Positions 52,820-61,481 of a stretch of 64,000 nucleotides of DNA are shown here, piece by piece; position 1 is the stretch's first letter; every line of letters starts with the position of its first letter. The notes beneath the pieces are model-generated. The model made no database searches, was not told where the DNA came from, and saw nothing but the letters and a program-made list of their open reading frames with translations. The stretch lies in the NCBI GenBank assembly GCA_963790965.1, contig CAWBQO010000001.1, positions 186,001-250,000 of the forward strand, written 5' to 3'. Source of the DNA: CAWBQO01 sp963790965. Its GTDB lineage: Bacteria > Bacteroidota > Rhodothermia > Rhodothermales > DASSAV01. The position numbers and the translations under genes were made by a program.

Positions 52820-53998
52820 ATGAAGAGGATTCTCACTCTCGCCATCGCCCTCGTCTTCACGACGGGAATGGCATTTGCGCAGGCCAACCAGGCCACCGTT
52901 ACGCAAACGGGCAACGGCAGCGACGCTGCTATCACGCAGACCGGGCAGGCCCAGACCAGCACGGTGGAGCAGATTGGCGGCAACGACAACGCCGCCACGG
53001 TCATTCAGAACGCAGAGGCCTCCAGTTACGGCCCAGGCGCACAGACCTCTTCGATTCTTCAGAACGGCTCGGAGAACCAGGCCAACGTCAACATGCAGCA
53101 GACGGGCGGCGGCGGCAAGGGCCTGAATACGGCCGTTATTGAGCAGATCGGTGATCGCAACAAAGTGCTTAGCCAGAGCCTGAATGCGCCGGGCTCCAAC
53201 AGCGGCCAGCATGCCAAGGCGTACCAGACTGGAAACGATAATACGGCAACTCAGGAGATTCAGAACGGCTATACGCAGTCCATGCGGGTCGATCAGATTG
53301 GCGACCTCAATACCTCTGTTCAGACCGTCGGTGGCGGGTCTTACAACACCGTTGAGGTCTACCAGGACGGCAATGAGAATCAGGCAGCGCAGACGGTTAA
53401 CGGTAATAACTGGGGATACTCCTCGGCCGTTGCGAAGATCGACCAGCAAGGCGGCGGCAACAACGCAACGCAGGACATGCTCGGCGGCGGGTCAAACGAC
53501 CTCAACAACGGGCAGATCACTCAGGCGGGCGACGACAACCAAGCGGTCCAGATGCTGAAGATCGCCGGCACCGCGGTTGGTGGTGACGACGGCAATGACG
53601 GCTACATCACGCAGACCGGCAACGGCAACTACGCCAGCCAGTCGGCGACGGGCTACCTGCACCAAGCGCGCACCACGCAGCTTGGCAATGACAACCGTGC
53701 CGAGATGACGATGACGGACGGCGCGAATGGCGCACATGCGACCTTCACGCAGGAAGGCGACCTCAACGTTGCTCGTCTGCTCCAGGAAGGCGGCGACACG
53801 TTCACGCTCATGCAGGACGGCAACTCCAACCTGCTCAAGGGCATCGGTGGTGACACGGCCTATCAGACCGGCGGCAGCACGGCCACGGTCGACCAGATTG
53901 GCGACAGCAACATGCTGAGCCTCCATCAGGAGCTCGGTGCCAGCGCCACCGTCACCTCGACTGGCAACGGCAACACCGCCAGCGTTGATCAGCGCTAA
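52820..53998 (+). CDS. Curlin-repeat protein (amyloid subunit paralogue 3)
   Basis: A 392-residue protein, first of six on this strand. Signal peptide MKRILTLAIALVFTTGMAFAQ, then curlin repeats (ATVTQTGNGSDAAITQTG, STVEQIGGNDNAATVIQ, YITQTGNGNYASQSATG) to the end GNGNTASVDQR. Several repeats are long and Asn-rich with Gly runs. It follows csgG by 293 bp and ends at a 10-bp-plus hairpin terminator. A major curli fibre subunit is the simplest reading. Confidence 0.9.
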   Translation: MKRILTLAIALVFTTGMAFAQANQATVTQTGNGSDAAITQTGQAQTSTVEQIGGNDNAATVIQNAEASSYGPGAQTSSILQNGSENQANVNMQQTGGGGKGLNTAVIEQIGDRNKVLSQSLNAPGSNSGQHAKAYQTGNDNTATQEIQNGYTQSMRVDQIGDLNTSVQTVGGGSYNTVEVYQDGNENQAAQTVNGNNWGYSSAVAKIDQQGGGNNATQDMLGGGSNDLNNGQITQAGDDNQAVQMLKIAGTAVGGDDGNDGYITQTGNGNYASQSATGYLHQARTTQLGNDNRAEMTMTDGANGAHATFTQEGDLNVARLLQEGGDTFTLMQDGNSNLLKGIGGDTAYQTGGSTATVDQIGDSNMLSLHQELGASATVTSTGNGNTASVDQR

Positions 53999-54059
53999 AA
54001 CAGGCACGCTCGAAGAGATGGGCAAGCAACCTGCTTGACCGGTTCTTCCTATGCGAAAT

Positions 54060-54099
54060 GTAAGAAGGGGGTGAGGCGAAGACCCCACTCCCTTCTTAC
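54060..54099 (+). terminator. Terminator of curlin paralogue 3
   Basis: GTAAGAAGGG pairs with CCCTTCTTAC (10 bp), and the stem continues inward with several further pairs. It lies 61 bp after the stop codon and is not followed by a T-run. Confidence 0.55.
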
Positions 54100-54160
54100 T
54101 CTCTGCGGCCCGACCCTGCCCGACCAGCATTGAGTTCACGCAAACACCAATAGGTATAGA

Positions 54161-55071
54161 ATGAAAAAGCTTCTCACCCTCGCATTCGCTCTTATGCTCA
54201 CGACGAGCATGGCGTTCGCGCAGAGCAATAAGGCAAGCGTTTCCCAGCAGGGAAACAGCCACGATGTGGCCCTTCAGCAATCGAACGGCGGTTGGGCCCA
54301 GATCATGCAGGCAGGCACCGACAACCAGGTTGGGGGCTCCCTTTCCAAGCTCCACCGTCATCTCCTTTTGTGCAGGACGACAGCCGCATGGATGTCCGGC
54401 AGAAAGGCGACAGGAACGCCGTTCATGGGTCGCAGACGGGAGGTAGCAACCTCGTCGTAGATCAGAACTGGTTTGCAGGCCCTGGCGACGGTAATTACAC
54501 CGCAATTATTCAGTCTGGCGCGGCAGTGGCAAACATTACGCAGCATGGCCCGGATGACAATGGCACCTACCTCGGTGGTAACCGCGCTTATGTGACGCAG
54601 GTTGGCGGTCTGGCAACGATCATCCAGAAGGGCGACAACAGCCAAATGACCGTTGATCAGATGGGTGGCACGGGCAACGAAGTGGCTATGGAGCAGTCTG
54701 GGAACGCCCACAACGCTGTCGTCAAGCAGGACGGCTCGAATAACTACGTCAGCACCTACCAGCGCTTGTGGAGAGGCGACATCAATGTCGATCAGTCTGG
54801 TATGGGCCAGCAGGTCTACCTCGATCAGAGAGACATGTCCAACCTCGGCGGCGGATCTGACATGAAAATCGTCCAGGAAGACGGCGTCGGCACGGGAGGC
54901 AACACCGTTGGCACGAGTGCCGATCGCTTCCTCCAGAGCGGCGACGGCAACATGCTCGATGTCATGCAGTCCGGCACGATGAACACCGTCCTCGGCTCGC
55001 AGGCAAACGGCGGCTCCGCCACGATCGATCAGACCGGGGCCAACAACACCGCCACCGTCGCGCAGAACTGA
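54161..55071 (+). pseudogene. Curlin-repeat protein with internal frameshift (paralogue 4)
   Basis: The first frame gives the signal peptide and start (MKKLLTLAFALMLTTSMAFA, then NKASVSQQGNSHDVALQQ) and is curlin-like to about 54333. A second frame resumes near 54362 with VQDDSRMDVRQKGDRNAVHG and continues as curlin repeats to NNTATVAQN at 55069. The regions join if one G is removed from the GGGGG run at about 54333 and one T from the TTTT run near 54366, or by any equivalent net shift. The C-terminal half is otherwise intact and well-formed, so an assembly or sequencing error in homopolymers is plausible. Confidence 0.75.
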
Positions 55072-55083
55072 ATACTGAATAGG

Positions 55084-55112
55084 GCGCGGGGCTTCGGCTC
55101 CGCGCTCTTTTT
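55084..55112 (+). terminator. UUCG terminator after paralogue 4
   Basis: GCGCGGGGC (55084-55092), loop TTCG, GCTCCGCGC (55097-55105): nine pairs including one G-T, followed by a T-rich stretch. A classic Rho-independent terminator with an extra-stable tetraloop. Confidence 0.85.
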
Positions 55113-55214
55113 CAGATGCGGATCGTTCGTTTTTCGCGCTGCGGTGGTCCTGAAAGCGGAGTGCTCCAAAAGCGACAACAGCGAAGTAGGAGAGCCGACG
55201 CCATCATCGCGAAC

Positions 55215-55269
55215 CGCATTCTAAACTGAACCTCAAGCGATGGGGGAATCAAACGGCGCCTGCGGCGCC
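55215..55269 (+). promoter_or_regulatory. Leader region of curlin paralogue 5
   Basis: CGCATTCTAAACT at 55215-55227 is 80 nt before the start. A hairpin GGCGCC-TGC-GGCGCC at 55255-55269 ends 38 nt before it. Both have counterparts before the next gene (56548-56560 and 56587-56601). Confidence 0.45.
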
Positions 55270-55306
55270 AGCCTCCTTTGCAAATTAACTTCTAAGCACG
55301 AGTCTT

Positions 55307-56398
55307 ATGAAAAAGCTTTTCACCCTCGCATTCGCCCTCGTCCTTACGACAGGGATGGCATTCGCGCAAAGCAGCACGGCCACGGTCAACCAGACCGGCC
55401 CCGGCAACGATGCCGCCGTCACGCAGAGCGGCGGCGCTCTGGCGACCGTCGACCAGACCAGCGCAACCACCGGCAACAAGGCAACGGTAACGCAGGCGGG
55501 CGATAATACCGCCGACGTAGACCAGCTGGGCGATGACAACACGGCCACCGTCAATCAATCCGGTGGGGCAGACAACGTTGCAACCATCATGACGCACGGA
55601 GGCGTCGACAACGAAGCCGCCATTACGCAGGTCGGCTCCAATAACGAGGCCGAAATCAAGCAGGAGACCACAACGTCTGGTCCCGTGAGCAACAACGACG
55701 CGAGTGTTGACCAAACGGGTACCTTCAATGAGGCTTCTATCTTGCACCAGGGCAACAACAACGTTGCCTCGATCGAGCAGAATGGCGCCTCGAATAACGC
55801 CTCCATTCGCCATCAGGGGAGCTTCAACGACGCCTCGACCATCGACCAGTTTGGCAATGACAACAATGCCGGTATCGTGATCGCCGGTCAGTATAATTCC
55901 TCGGAGATGATCCAGGACGGCAACAACAACTTCGCCTACTGGGGCGCGACGAATCACGTGACCAACAACACGGTGTTTGTCGAGCAGACCGGCAATCAGA
56001 ACCGCGCGTATGGACGGGTCATCTCGCTGCAGGCGGACGGCAACGAACAGTCGGTCACGCAGACCGGCGTTGGCAACAAGTCCAGCATCATTCAGGCAGC
56101 AGCTGGTGGCGCGTCGGTGACCGGCGGCAATGGCAACAGTGCGACCGTAAGCCAGGACGGCAACGGCAATCTCGCCGGAACAGGCAGCCCGACGGGCTCC
56201 ACCATGATGACGGGAGGCATCCTGCAGACGGGTGAGGACAACACGGCCAGCCTTTCGCAGAATGGCGATGCCAACCGCTCGTGGCTCGACCAACTTGGTG
56301 ACATGAACACGGCCACGATTTCGCAGACGGGCAATATGCACCAGTCTGACGTGACCCAGCACGGCGACGGCAACAACACCACCATCACCCAAAACTAA
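55307..56398 (+). CDS. Curlin-repeat protein (amyloid subunit paralogue 5)
   Basis: A 363-residue protein with signal peptide MKKLFTLAFALVLTTGMAFA. Regular curlin repeats follow (ATVNQTGPGNDAAVTQSG, NEAEIKQ, ASIEQNGASNNASIRHQG) to the end HGDGNNTTITQN. It shares its signal peptide, 3' terminator design and 5' leader with its neighbours, so it is a recent duplicate of the same ancestor. A fibre subunit is expected. Confidence 0.92.
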   Translation: MKKLFTLAFALVLTTGMAFAQSSTATVNQTGPGNDAAVTQSGGALATVDQTSATTGNKATVTQAGDNTADVDQLGDDNTATVNQSGGADNVATIMTHGGVDNEAAITQVGSNNEAEIKQETTTSGPVSNNDASVDQTGTFNEASILHQGNNNVASIEQNGASNNASIRHQGSFNDASTIDQFGNDNNAGIVIAGQYNSSEMIQDGNNNFAYWGATNHVTNNTVFVEQTGNQNRAYGRVISLQADGNEQSVTQTGVGNKSSIIQAAAGGASVTGGNGNSATVSQDGNGNLAGTGSPTGSTMMTGGILQTGEDNTASLSQNGDANRSWLDQLGDMNTATISQTGNMHQSDVTQHGDGNNTTITQN

Positions 56399-56408
56399 AT
56401 ACCCAGTG

Positions 56409-56432
56409 GGCGCGGGGCTTCGGCTCCGCGCC
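56409..56432 (+). terminator. UUCG terminator after paralogue 5
   Basis: GGCGCGGGGC, loop TTCG, GCTCCGCGCC. Same stem and tetraloop as after paralogues 4 and 6, 10 bp beyond the stop, with a weaker T-run. Confidence 0.8.
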
Positions 56433-56547
56433 TGTTCTCTTACACGTCAAACGGAGGCGATACTGCAGCATTGTTCCAGTCGCCACCAACAGGGTGCGCC
56501 AGAAGCGACATGCGGCGTGTCGGTAAACCGACGTGAATGCCTCGCAA

Positions 56548-56601
56548 CGCATCCTAAACTAGACAATGAACGATGAGGGGCAACAGGGCGAAAGTTTCGC
56601 C
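56548..56601 (+). promoter_or_regulatory. Leader region of curlin paralogue 6
   Basis: CGCATCCTAAACT at 56548-56560 is 77 nt before the start. A hairpin GGCGAA-AGT-TTCGCC at 56587-56601 ends 36 nt before it. The stem differs in sequence from the one at 55255 but keeps its pairing and loop length. Confidence 0.45.
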
Positions 56602-56636
56602 GACCTTCTCAATCGACAAATACAAGTACAGTTCTT

Positions 56637-57653
56637 ATGAAGAAGCTCTATACCCTCGCCTTTGCGCTCATGCTGACGACCGGAATGGCGTTCGCGCAGA
56701 ACGACGCAAGCATTTCCACCGCGGGAGATGATAATGCGGCCAGCATTCTGCAGTACGGCAATAATGTCGGCCCGAATGCAGGGGCTTACATCAACCAGGT
56801 CGGCGACCTGAATGAGGCATACGTCAAGCAAAATGGTACCGCCAACCTTGGCACGATTGAGCAGACCGGCAACTCAAATCTGGCTCGCTTTAACAACGAA
56901 GAGGACGTCAAAGCAGGTGTAGACCAGCGCGGCGACAACAACATCGGCTCCGTTGTTCAGAATGGTAACGAGAACCAGGCAGAAGCCAAGGCTTACGGCG
57001 ACAGGAACGATCTCGATATCGATCAACTCGGCAACTCGAATGCCGCCATGACCGCTGTAATGTCGGGCGACGACAACAACCTCACCACCTATTCTAAGGG
57101 TGACGGTAACATCGCTTACATCGTGACAAAAGGCTCTGATAACGAAGCTTACATTCAGCAGTATGGCGACTACAACACCGGCACTATCAATCAGACCGGT
57201 GACAACAACCTTGCTCGAGTGAACGACGGATCGGGTCTGAAGGCGGGAGTTAAGCAGGTAGGAGACAACAACAACGCCGATGTCGATCAGTTTGGCAACA
57301 TGAACCGCGTTGAGACGAAAGTAAGCGGCAACCTTAATGATCTCACCGTTAGCCAGACGGGCGATTTCCAGGCCGCTCTTTTTGATGCGGATGGAAATAG
57401 CAACATCTTGTCTACCGAGCAGAAGGGTGGCGATTACAACGTGACCTACGTAAAGGTGAATGGTTCTTCTAACATGCTGGACGTCATGCAGGACGGCAAC
57501 TACAATAAGCTTACTGGCGAGCTTGGTGCAGGTGGTTTCTCGACCATCGATGGCAGCTTTAACACGGTTAGCGTAAGCCAGACGGGCGACTACAACAACG
57601 CCGTGCTCAATATCGACGGCGACAGCAACACCGCGACGATCACGCAGAACTAA
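56637..57653 (+). CDS. Curlin-repeat protein (amyloid subunit paralogue 6)
   Basis: A 338-residue protein. Signal peptide MKKLYTLAFALMLTTGMAFA, then repeats that alternate between standard (GTIEQTGNSNLARFN) and longer Asp/Tyr-rich forms (IDQLGNSNAAMTAVMSGDDN, IQQYGDYNTGTINQTGDN). Two internal segments, LARFNNEEDVKAGVDQRGDN and LARVNDGSGLKAGVKQVGDN, show an internal duplication of about 120 residues. It ends GDSNTATITQN. Confidence 0.92.
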   Translation: MKKLYTLAFALMLTTGMAFAQNDASISTAGDDNAASILQYGNNVGPNAGAYINQVGDLNEAYVKQNGTANLGTIEQTGNSNLARFNNEEDVKAGVDQRGDNNIGSVVQNGNENQAEAKAYGDRNDLDIDQLGNSNAAMTAVMSGDDNNLTTYSKGDGNIAYIVTKGSDNEAYIQQYGDYNTGTINQTGDNNLARVNDGSGLKAGVKQVGDNNNADVDQFGNMNRVETKVSGNLNDLTVSQTGDFQAALFDADGNSNILSTEQKGGDYNVTYVKVNGSSNMLDVMQDGNYNKLTGELGAGGFSTIDGSFNTVSVSQTGDYNNAVLNIDGDSNTATITQN

Positions 57654-57664
57654 ATACTGAATAG

Positions 57665-57688
57665 GGCGCGGGGCTTCGGCTCCGCGCC
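57665..57688 (+). terminator. UUCG terminator after paralogue 6
   Basis: Identical stem and TTCG loop to those after paralogues 4 and 5, 11 bp past the stop codon. Confidence 0.8.
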
Positions 57689-57770
57689 TGATGACCTTAC
57701 ACAACAATAGTTCGACCAGCAGAATACTTCATCATATCTGCAGCTCGGATCAAGAGCATTTATTTTTATC

Positions 57771-58679
57771 ATGAAGAAGTTCATCACCCTTGCCATCTCG
57801 CTTTGCTTTACCTCCAGCATGGCCTTTGCGCAGAGCAACAATGCAACCGTAAGCCAAACGGGAGACAAATTAGACGCCGCTGTCGAGCAAACTGGTTCAA
57901 GCAACATAGCTTCTGCAACCCAGACCGGAAGTCTGAATGCCGCCGAAGCTGCCCAAGTGGGATCAAGCAATTCGGCCGCAATAATCCAATCCGGCCAGAG
58001 CAACATTGGTGGCGTCTGGCAGGGCCTCGAAGATGCGGCTGCGACGAACGCAGTGGCGAACGTGGAGCAGACAGGGACCTCGGGTGAGGTCTACGTCGTG
58101 CAGGGACGCAGCGCCAACGGATCAGTTGATGGCTCGAAGGCAACGGTATCGCAAGCTGGAACAGACAACTTCGTCTATACTATTCAAGGCGCGTCGGGCG
58201 CAGATAACGGAAGCGAAACCATCGTCAATCAGTCGGCCGAGACCTCCAATGGCATTGCCTATGTATTCCAGGGCCATGGCAGTGGGAATGTCGCTACCGG
58301 CAACGAGGCGACGATCAACCAGATCAGCGGCGTTGGTAACAATGCTCAAATCTCCCAAGGAGCCGAGGTGTGGAGCGGGTCGGGCATTTTCGCGGCAGAT
58401 AACGATGCTTCGGTAAAGCAAAATGGCAACAACAATGATGGTAAAATCTACCAAGGCGTTGCCGTAGAGTGGGAGGTCCGTTTTGATGGTGGTTCCGCCT
58501 TGAATAACCATGCTTTGGTTGATCAGAACGGAGACACCAACAAGGCCCGGGTTTTCCAGGGCATCAATGGCATGTCGGCCAGCAACAGCAGCGCGGAAAT
58601 CTTCCAGCTGTCCAGTGGCAATGATGCCTCCATTACGCAGCACGGCGACAGCAACACCGCCACGATCACGCAGAACTAA
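57771..58679 (+). CDS. Curlin-repeat protein (amyloid subunit paralogue 7)
   Basis: A 302-residue protein. Signal peptide MKKFITLAISLCFTSSMAFA, then repeats starting ATVSQTGDKLDAAVEQTGSS. Its middle part has unusual QG-type units (VYVVQGRSANGS, VYTIQGASGADNG, AYVFQGHGSGN) in place of QxG, then returns to the standard form and ends GDSNTATITQN. The mixed repeat type may mean a different assembly role. A hairpin terminator follows. Confidence 0.9.
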   Translation: MKKFITLAISLCFTSSMAFAQSNNATVSQTGDKLDAAVEQTGSSNIASATQTGSLNAAEAAQVGSSNSAAIIQSGQSNIGGVWQGLEDAAATNAVANVEQTGTSGEVYVVQGRSANGSVDGSKATVSQAGTDNFVYTIQGASGADNGSETIVNQSAETSNGIAYVFQGHGSGNVATGNEATINQISGVGNNAQISQGAEVWSGSGIFAADNDASVKQNGNNNDGKIYQGVAVEWEVRFDGGSALNNHALVDQNGDTNKARVFQGINGMSASNSSAEIFQLSSGNDASITQHGDSNTATITQN

Positions 58680-58692
58680 ACATGGTCGAGGC

Positions 58693-58727
58693 AAAGGGGT
58701 GCGGGGGCAAACACTCCGCGCCCCTTT
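58693..58727 (+). terminator. Terminator of paralogue 7
   Basis: AAAGGGG pairs with CCCCTTT, the stem extends inward through GCGG and CCGC, and TTTTCTTCTTTC follows: a standard Rho-independent terminator. Confidence 0.8.
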
Positions 58728-58841
58728 TCTTCTTTCGGCAGGATGCTCCAGAGGCGCGGGCCGCCTTGCGCCGGAAGGCGGAGAACAGCGGGCGCGATGG
58801 GGCATAAGATGGGAAGGACCCAGTCAACCAGGGCAGGACTC

Positions 58842-59567
58842 ATGCGAACACTGAAAGGACTTCTCCTCATAGCGGCGCTCTCGGTTGCGCCGGTGGCAAA
58901 CGTCCTCGCCCAGGGCTACAACCCGGACGAGTACGTCACGAATCCGAACGCGCCCGGGATCGAGATCGAGCGCTCCATGGCCGCCGCGAAGGTCAAAGAC
59001 GCTGATGCGAAGGGCGGTTCCTCGTGCAACGGCAACTGCTCGGAAGAGGAGATGCTGAAGGCGCTGCAGGACGACATCAACACGGAGACCGGCCTTGCGC
59101 TCACGCTCCCGTGCGCGGCAGGAGACTGCAGCCCGAGCGGCAACCATTCGCTCGTCAAGCAGTCCGGCGCGTCGAACGTGGCGCAGATCGTCCAGGCGGG
59201 CACCGGCAACGTGGCCGTCTCGTCGCAGTACGGTTCGCAAGGCAGCACCACCTACCTGAACCAGGACGGCAACAACAACGTCGCGGGCGCATGGGTCGGC
59301 GGGGACGGCAACCTGATCGAGCTTTTGCAGAACGGAAACGCGAACGTTTTCGGCGCGTGGCTGACCGGCTCCAAGAACTCGCTCGATGTGGAGCAAACGG
59401 GTGACGAGAATGTGTACCTGATCGATGCCAACCGGAGCAACTACGAGTCCGGCCCGGTCGTGCAGAGCGGGCAGGGCAACGTGATCATCCAGCACGGCAC
59501 GCCGGAGACGCCGGTATCGATCGAGCAGCGGGGCGGCGCGCACATCATCATTGACCACCGGAACTGA
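58842..59567 (+). CDS. Curlin-repeat protein with Cys-containing N-terminal region (paralogue 8)
   Basis: About 241 residues from the Met at 58842, which follows AGGACTC and opens a signal peptide (MRTLKGLLLIAALSVAPVAN). Residues about 25-95 are not curlin repeats and contain two Cys pairs, CNGNC and CAAGDC. Repeats follow (LVKQSGASNVAQIVQAGTGN, LIELLQNGNANVFGAWLTG) and the end is RGGAHIIIDHRN. Size, position last in the cluster and the distinct ends are consistent with a minor or nucleating subunit such as CsgB, but this is inference. Confidence 0.8.
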   Translation: MRTLKGLLLIAALSVAPVANVLAQGYNPDEYVTNPNAPGIEIERSMAAAKVKDADAKGGSSCNGNCSEEEMLKALQDDINTETGLALTLPCAAGDCSPSGNHSLVKQSGASNVAQIVQAGTGNVAVSSQYGSQGSTTYLNQDGNNNVAGAWVGGDGNLIELLQNGNANVFGAWLTGSKNSLDVEQTGDENVYLIDANRSNYESGPVVQSGQGNVIIQHGTPETPVSIEQRGGAHIIIDHRN

Positions 59568-59601
59568 GGCGTTGCGGTTACACGCGATGTCTCTGTAGAC
59601 G

Positions 59602-59633
59602 AAAGCCGAGCGGCCCTGCCCCCGCTCGGCTTT
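59602..59633 (+). terminator. Terminator of paralogue 8
   Basis: A perfect 12-bp stem, AAAGCCGAGCGG with CCGCTCGGCTTT, loop of 8 nt, 34 bp past the stop codon. Confidence 0.8.
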
Positions 59634-59780
59634 CCACGTTTATGGCGGCGCTCCGGCCGCTTCCGCATCGCGCCGGGGCCGTGTGCCTGTTATGGGGGCG
59701 GCTGCGACGGCTACGCGCCACCTTCCTTCGGCTCCGCTCAGGACAATTCTTTTCTCAACTTAGCCGGACTATACGATTTG

Positions 59781-60118
59781 CCATTCCTGAGCCGCACCCC
59801 TCCGTCGCTTCGCGCCACCTTCCTTCGGCTCCGCTCAGGACAGGCTCCCTGGAAGGGGAGGAATTTCGTGATCTGAAAGCGTGGTCATATTCCTGAACGC
59901 TAATCCTTGCAAACCCTCCCCCTTCCAGGGGGAGTACCCCGAAGGGGGGAGGGGGTTTTTCGCACCGGCAAACTGAACGTCCAGCCATTCCTGAGCCGCA
60001 CCCCTCCGTCGCTTCGCGCCACCTTCCTTCGGCTCCGCTCAGGACAGGCTCCCTGAAAGGGGAGGAATTTGGTGATCTGAAAGCGTGGTCATATTCCTGA
60101 ACGCTAATCCTTGCAAAT
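59781..60118. repeat. Direct repeat pair (about 135 bp, period 203)
   Basis: CCATTCCTGAGCCGCACCCC begins copies at 59781 and 59984, each running through CTTCGGCTCCGCTCAGGACA and GTGGTCATATTCCTGAACGC. A partial third copy (CCTTCGGCTCCGCTCAGGAC) is at about 59723. The rest of the 59568-60263 gap shows CCCTCCCCCTTCCAGGGGGA palindromic sequence but no gene. Confidence 0.85.
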
Positions 60119-60263
60119 TCTCCCCCTTTCAGGGGAGGAATTTCTCTTGCTGTAGGGCGTCGCCTTATCCTGAACGCCAATTCTTGTCTTCGCGCGGCGC
60201 GGGAGGCTCAGCCAAACCTGCGCCGCGCGAAAATCTCTGCGTCGAATACTGAACATCCGCCGC

Positions 60264-61451
60264 TCAGCGGCTCTGGAGGCCGAGGGCGAGGCCGCGGAGT
60301 TCGGCAAGCCCGCGCAACCGACCGATAGCGGAGTAGCCGGGATTGGTGCGCTTCTTCAGGTCATCGAGCATCTGGTGGCCGTGGTCCGGGCGCATGGGGA
60401 TCTCAGCGTCGTCCCGGCCAGCCTTGCGCCTTCGCCCCTCCTCCTCCAGCAACACGCGCATGACGGCGGGCATGTCCACGTCGCCGCCGAGGTGGTCGGC
60501 CTCGTAGAAGCTGCCGTCGGACTCGCGGTCGGTGCTGCGCAGGTGCGCGAAGTGGATGCGGTCGGCAAAGCGCTCGGCCATCGCCACGAGGTTGTTGTCC
60601 GAGCGCACGCCGAAGGAGCCGGTGCAGAACGTGAGGCCGTTGGCGGGCGAGTCGATGGCTCCAAAGAGGTCGGCCACGTCCTCCTCCGTACTCACCACGC
60701 GCGGCAGGCCGAGGATCGGGAACGGCGGATCGTCGGGGTGGATGGCGAGGCGAACGCCCGCTTTCTCTGCCACGGGGACGACGGCTTCGAGAAAGTAAAT
60801 GAGGTTTCGCCGCAGCGCGCCCGCGCCGATGGCGTGGTAAACCGCGAGGGCCTCCCTGAAGGCGTCGACGGTGTACGATTCCTCCGCGCCGGGGAGTCCG
60901 GCGAGGATGGTCCGCGACAGCCGCTCGCGATCCCCGGCGCTCATAGCCCCGAATCGCGCCTCCGCCCGCTCGCGCGTATGCGGGTCGTAATCGCGCTCGG
61001 CGTCCTTTCGTTTGAGGATGAAGAGGTCGAACGCCGCGAGGTCGGACCGGTCGAAGCGGAGGGCCAGCGAGCCGTCGGGCATTCGGTAGCCGAGGTCGGT
61101 GCGGGTCCAGTCCACCACGGGCATGAAGTTGTAGCAGACCGTAGCGATGCCGCACCGCCCGAGGTTGCGCAGCGTCTCGGCATACGCGTCGATGCTGCGG
61201 TCGCGATCGGGGCCGGCGGTCTTGATCGACTCGTGAACGGGCACGCTCTCGACGACGGCCCAGCGCAGCGCGGCCGCGCCCTCCCCCACCCGCGCGATTT
61301 CCTTCTTGCGCGCCTCGATGGCGTCAACCGGCCACACGGCCCCGTTGGGGAGGTCATGAAGGGCCGTAACGACGCCGCGCGCGCCGGCCTGGCAAACGTC
61401 CCACAGCGCAACCGGGTCGGTCGGTCCGTACCATCTCCAGCTATCGAGCAT
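60264..61451 (-). CDS. uxuA: Mannonate dehydratase
   Basis: A 395-residue enzyme, the same length as E. coli UxuA (394). Motifs: MLDSWRWYGPTDPVALWDVC, TALHDLPNGAVWP, CYNFMPVVDWTRTDLGYRMP, LAIHPDDPPFPILGLPRVVS, FCTGSFGVRSDNNLV, IHFAHLRS and MRPDHGHQM. His and Cys in these match the metal site of the family. UxuA dehydrates mannonate to 2-keto-3-deoxygluconate in glucuronate breakdown and so feeds the kdgK product at 43.5 kb. It stands 13 kb from the other hexuronate genes, next to the metal ATPase 30 bp upstream. Confidence 0.95.
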   Translation of the reverse strand: MLDSWRWYGPTDPVALWDVCQAGARGVVTALHDLPNGAVWPVDAIEARKKEIARVGEGAAALRWAVVESVPVHESIKTAGPDRDRSIDAYAETLRNLGRCGIATVCYNFMPVVDWTRTDLGYRMPDGSLALRFDRSDLAAFDLFILKRKDAERDYDPHTRERAEARFGAMSAGDRERLSRTILAGLPGAEESYTVDAFREALAVYHAIGAGALRRNLIYFLEAVVPVAEKAGVRLAIHPDDPPFPILGLPRVVSTEEDVADLFGAIDSPANGLTFCTGSFGVRSDNNLVAMAERFADRIHFAHLRSTDRESDGSFYEADHLGGDVDMPAVMRVLLEEEGRRRKAGRDDAEIPMRPDHGHQMLDDLKKRTNPGYSAIGRLRGLAELRGLALGLQSR

Positions 61452-61481
61452 TCTTTCCTTCTGTCTTTCGTGATCGCGGGA

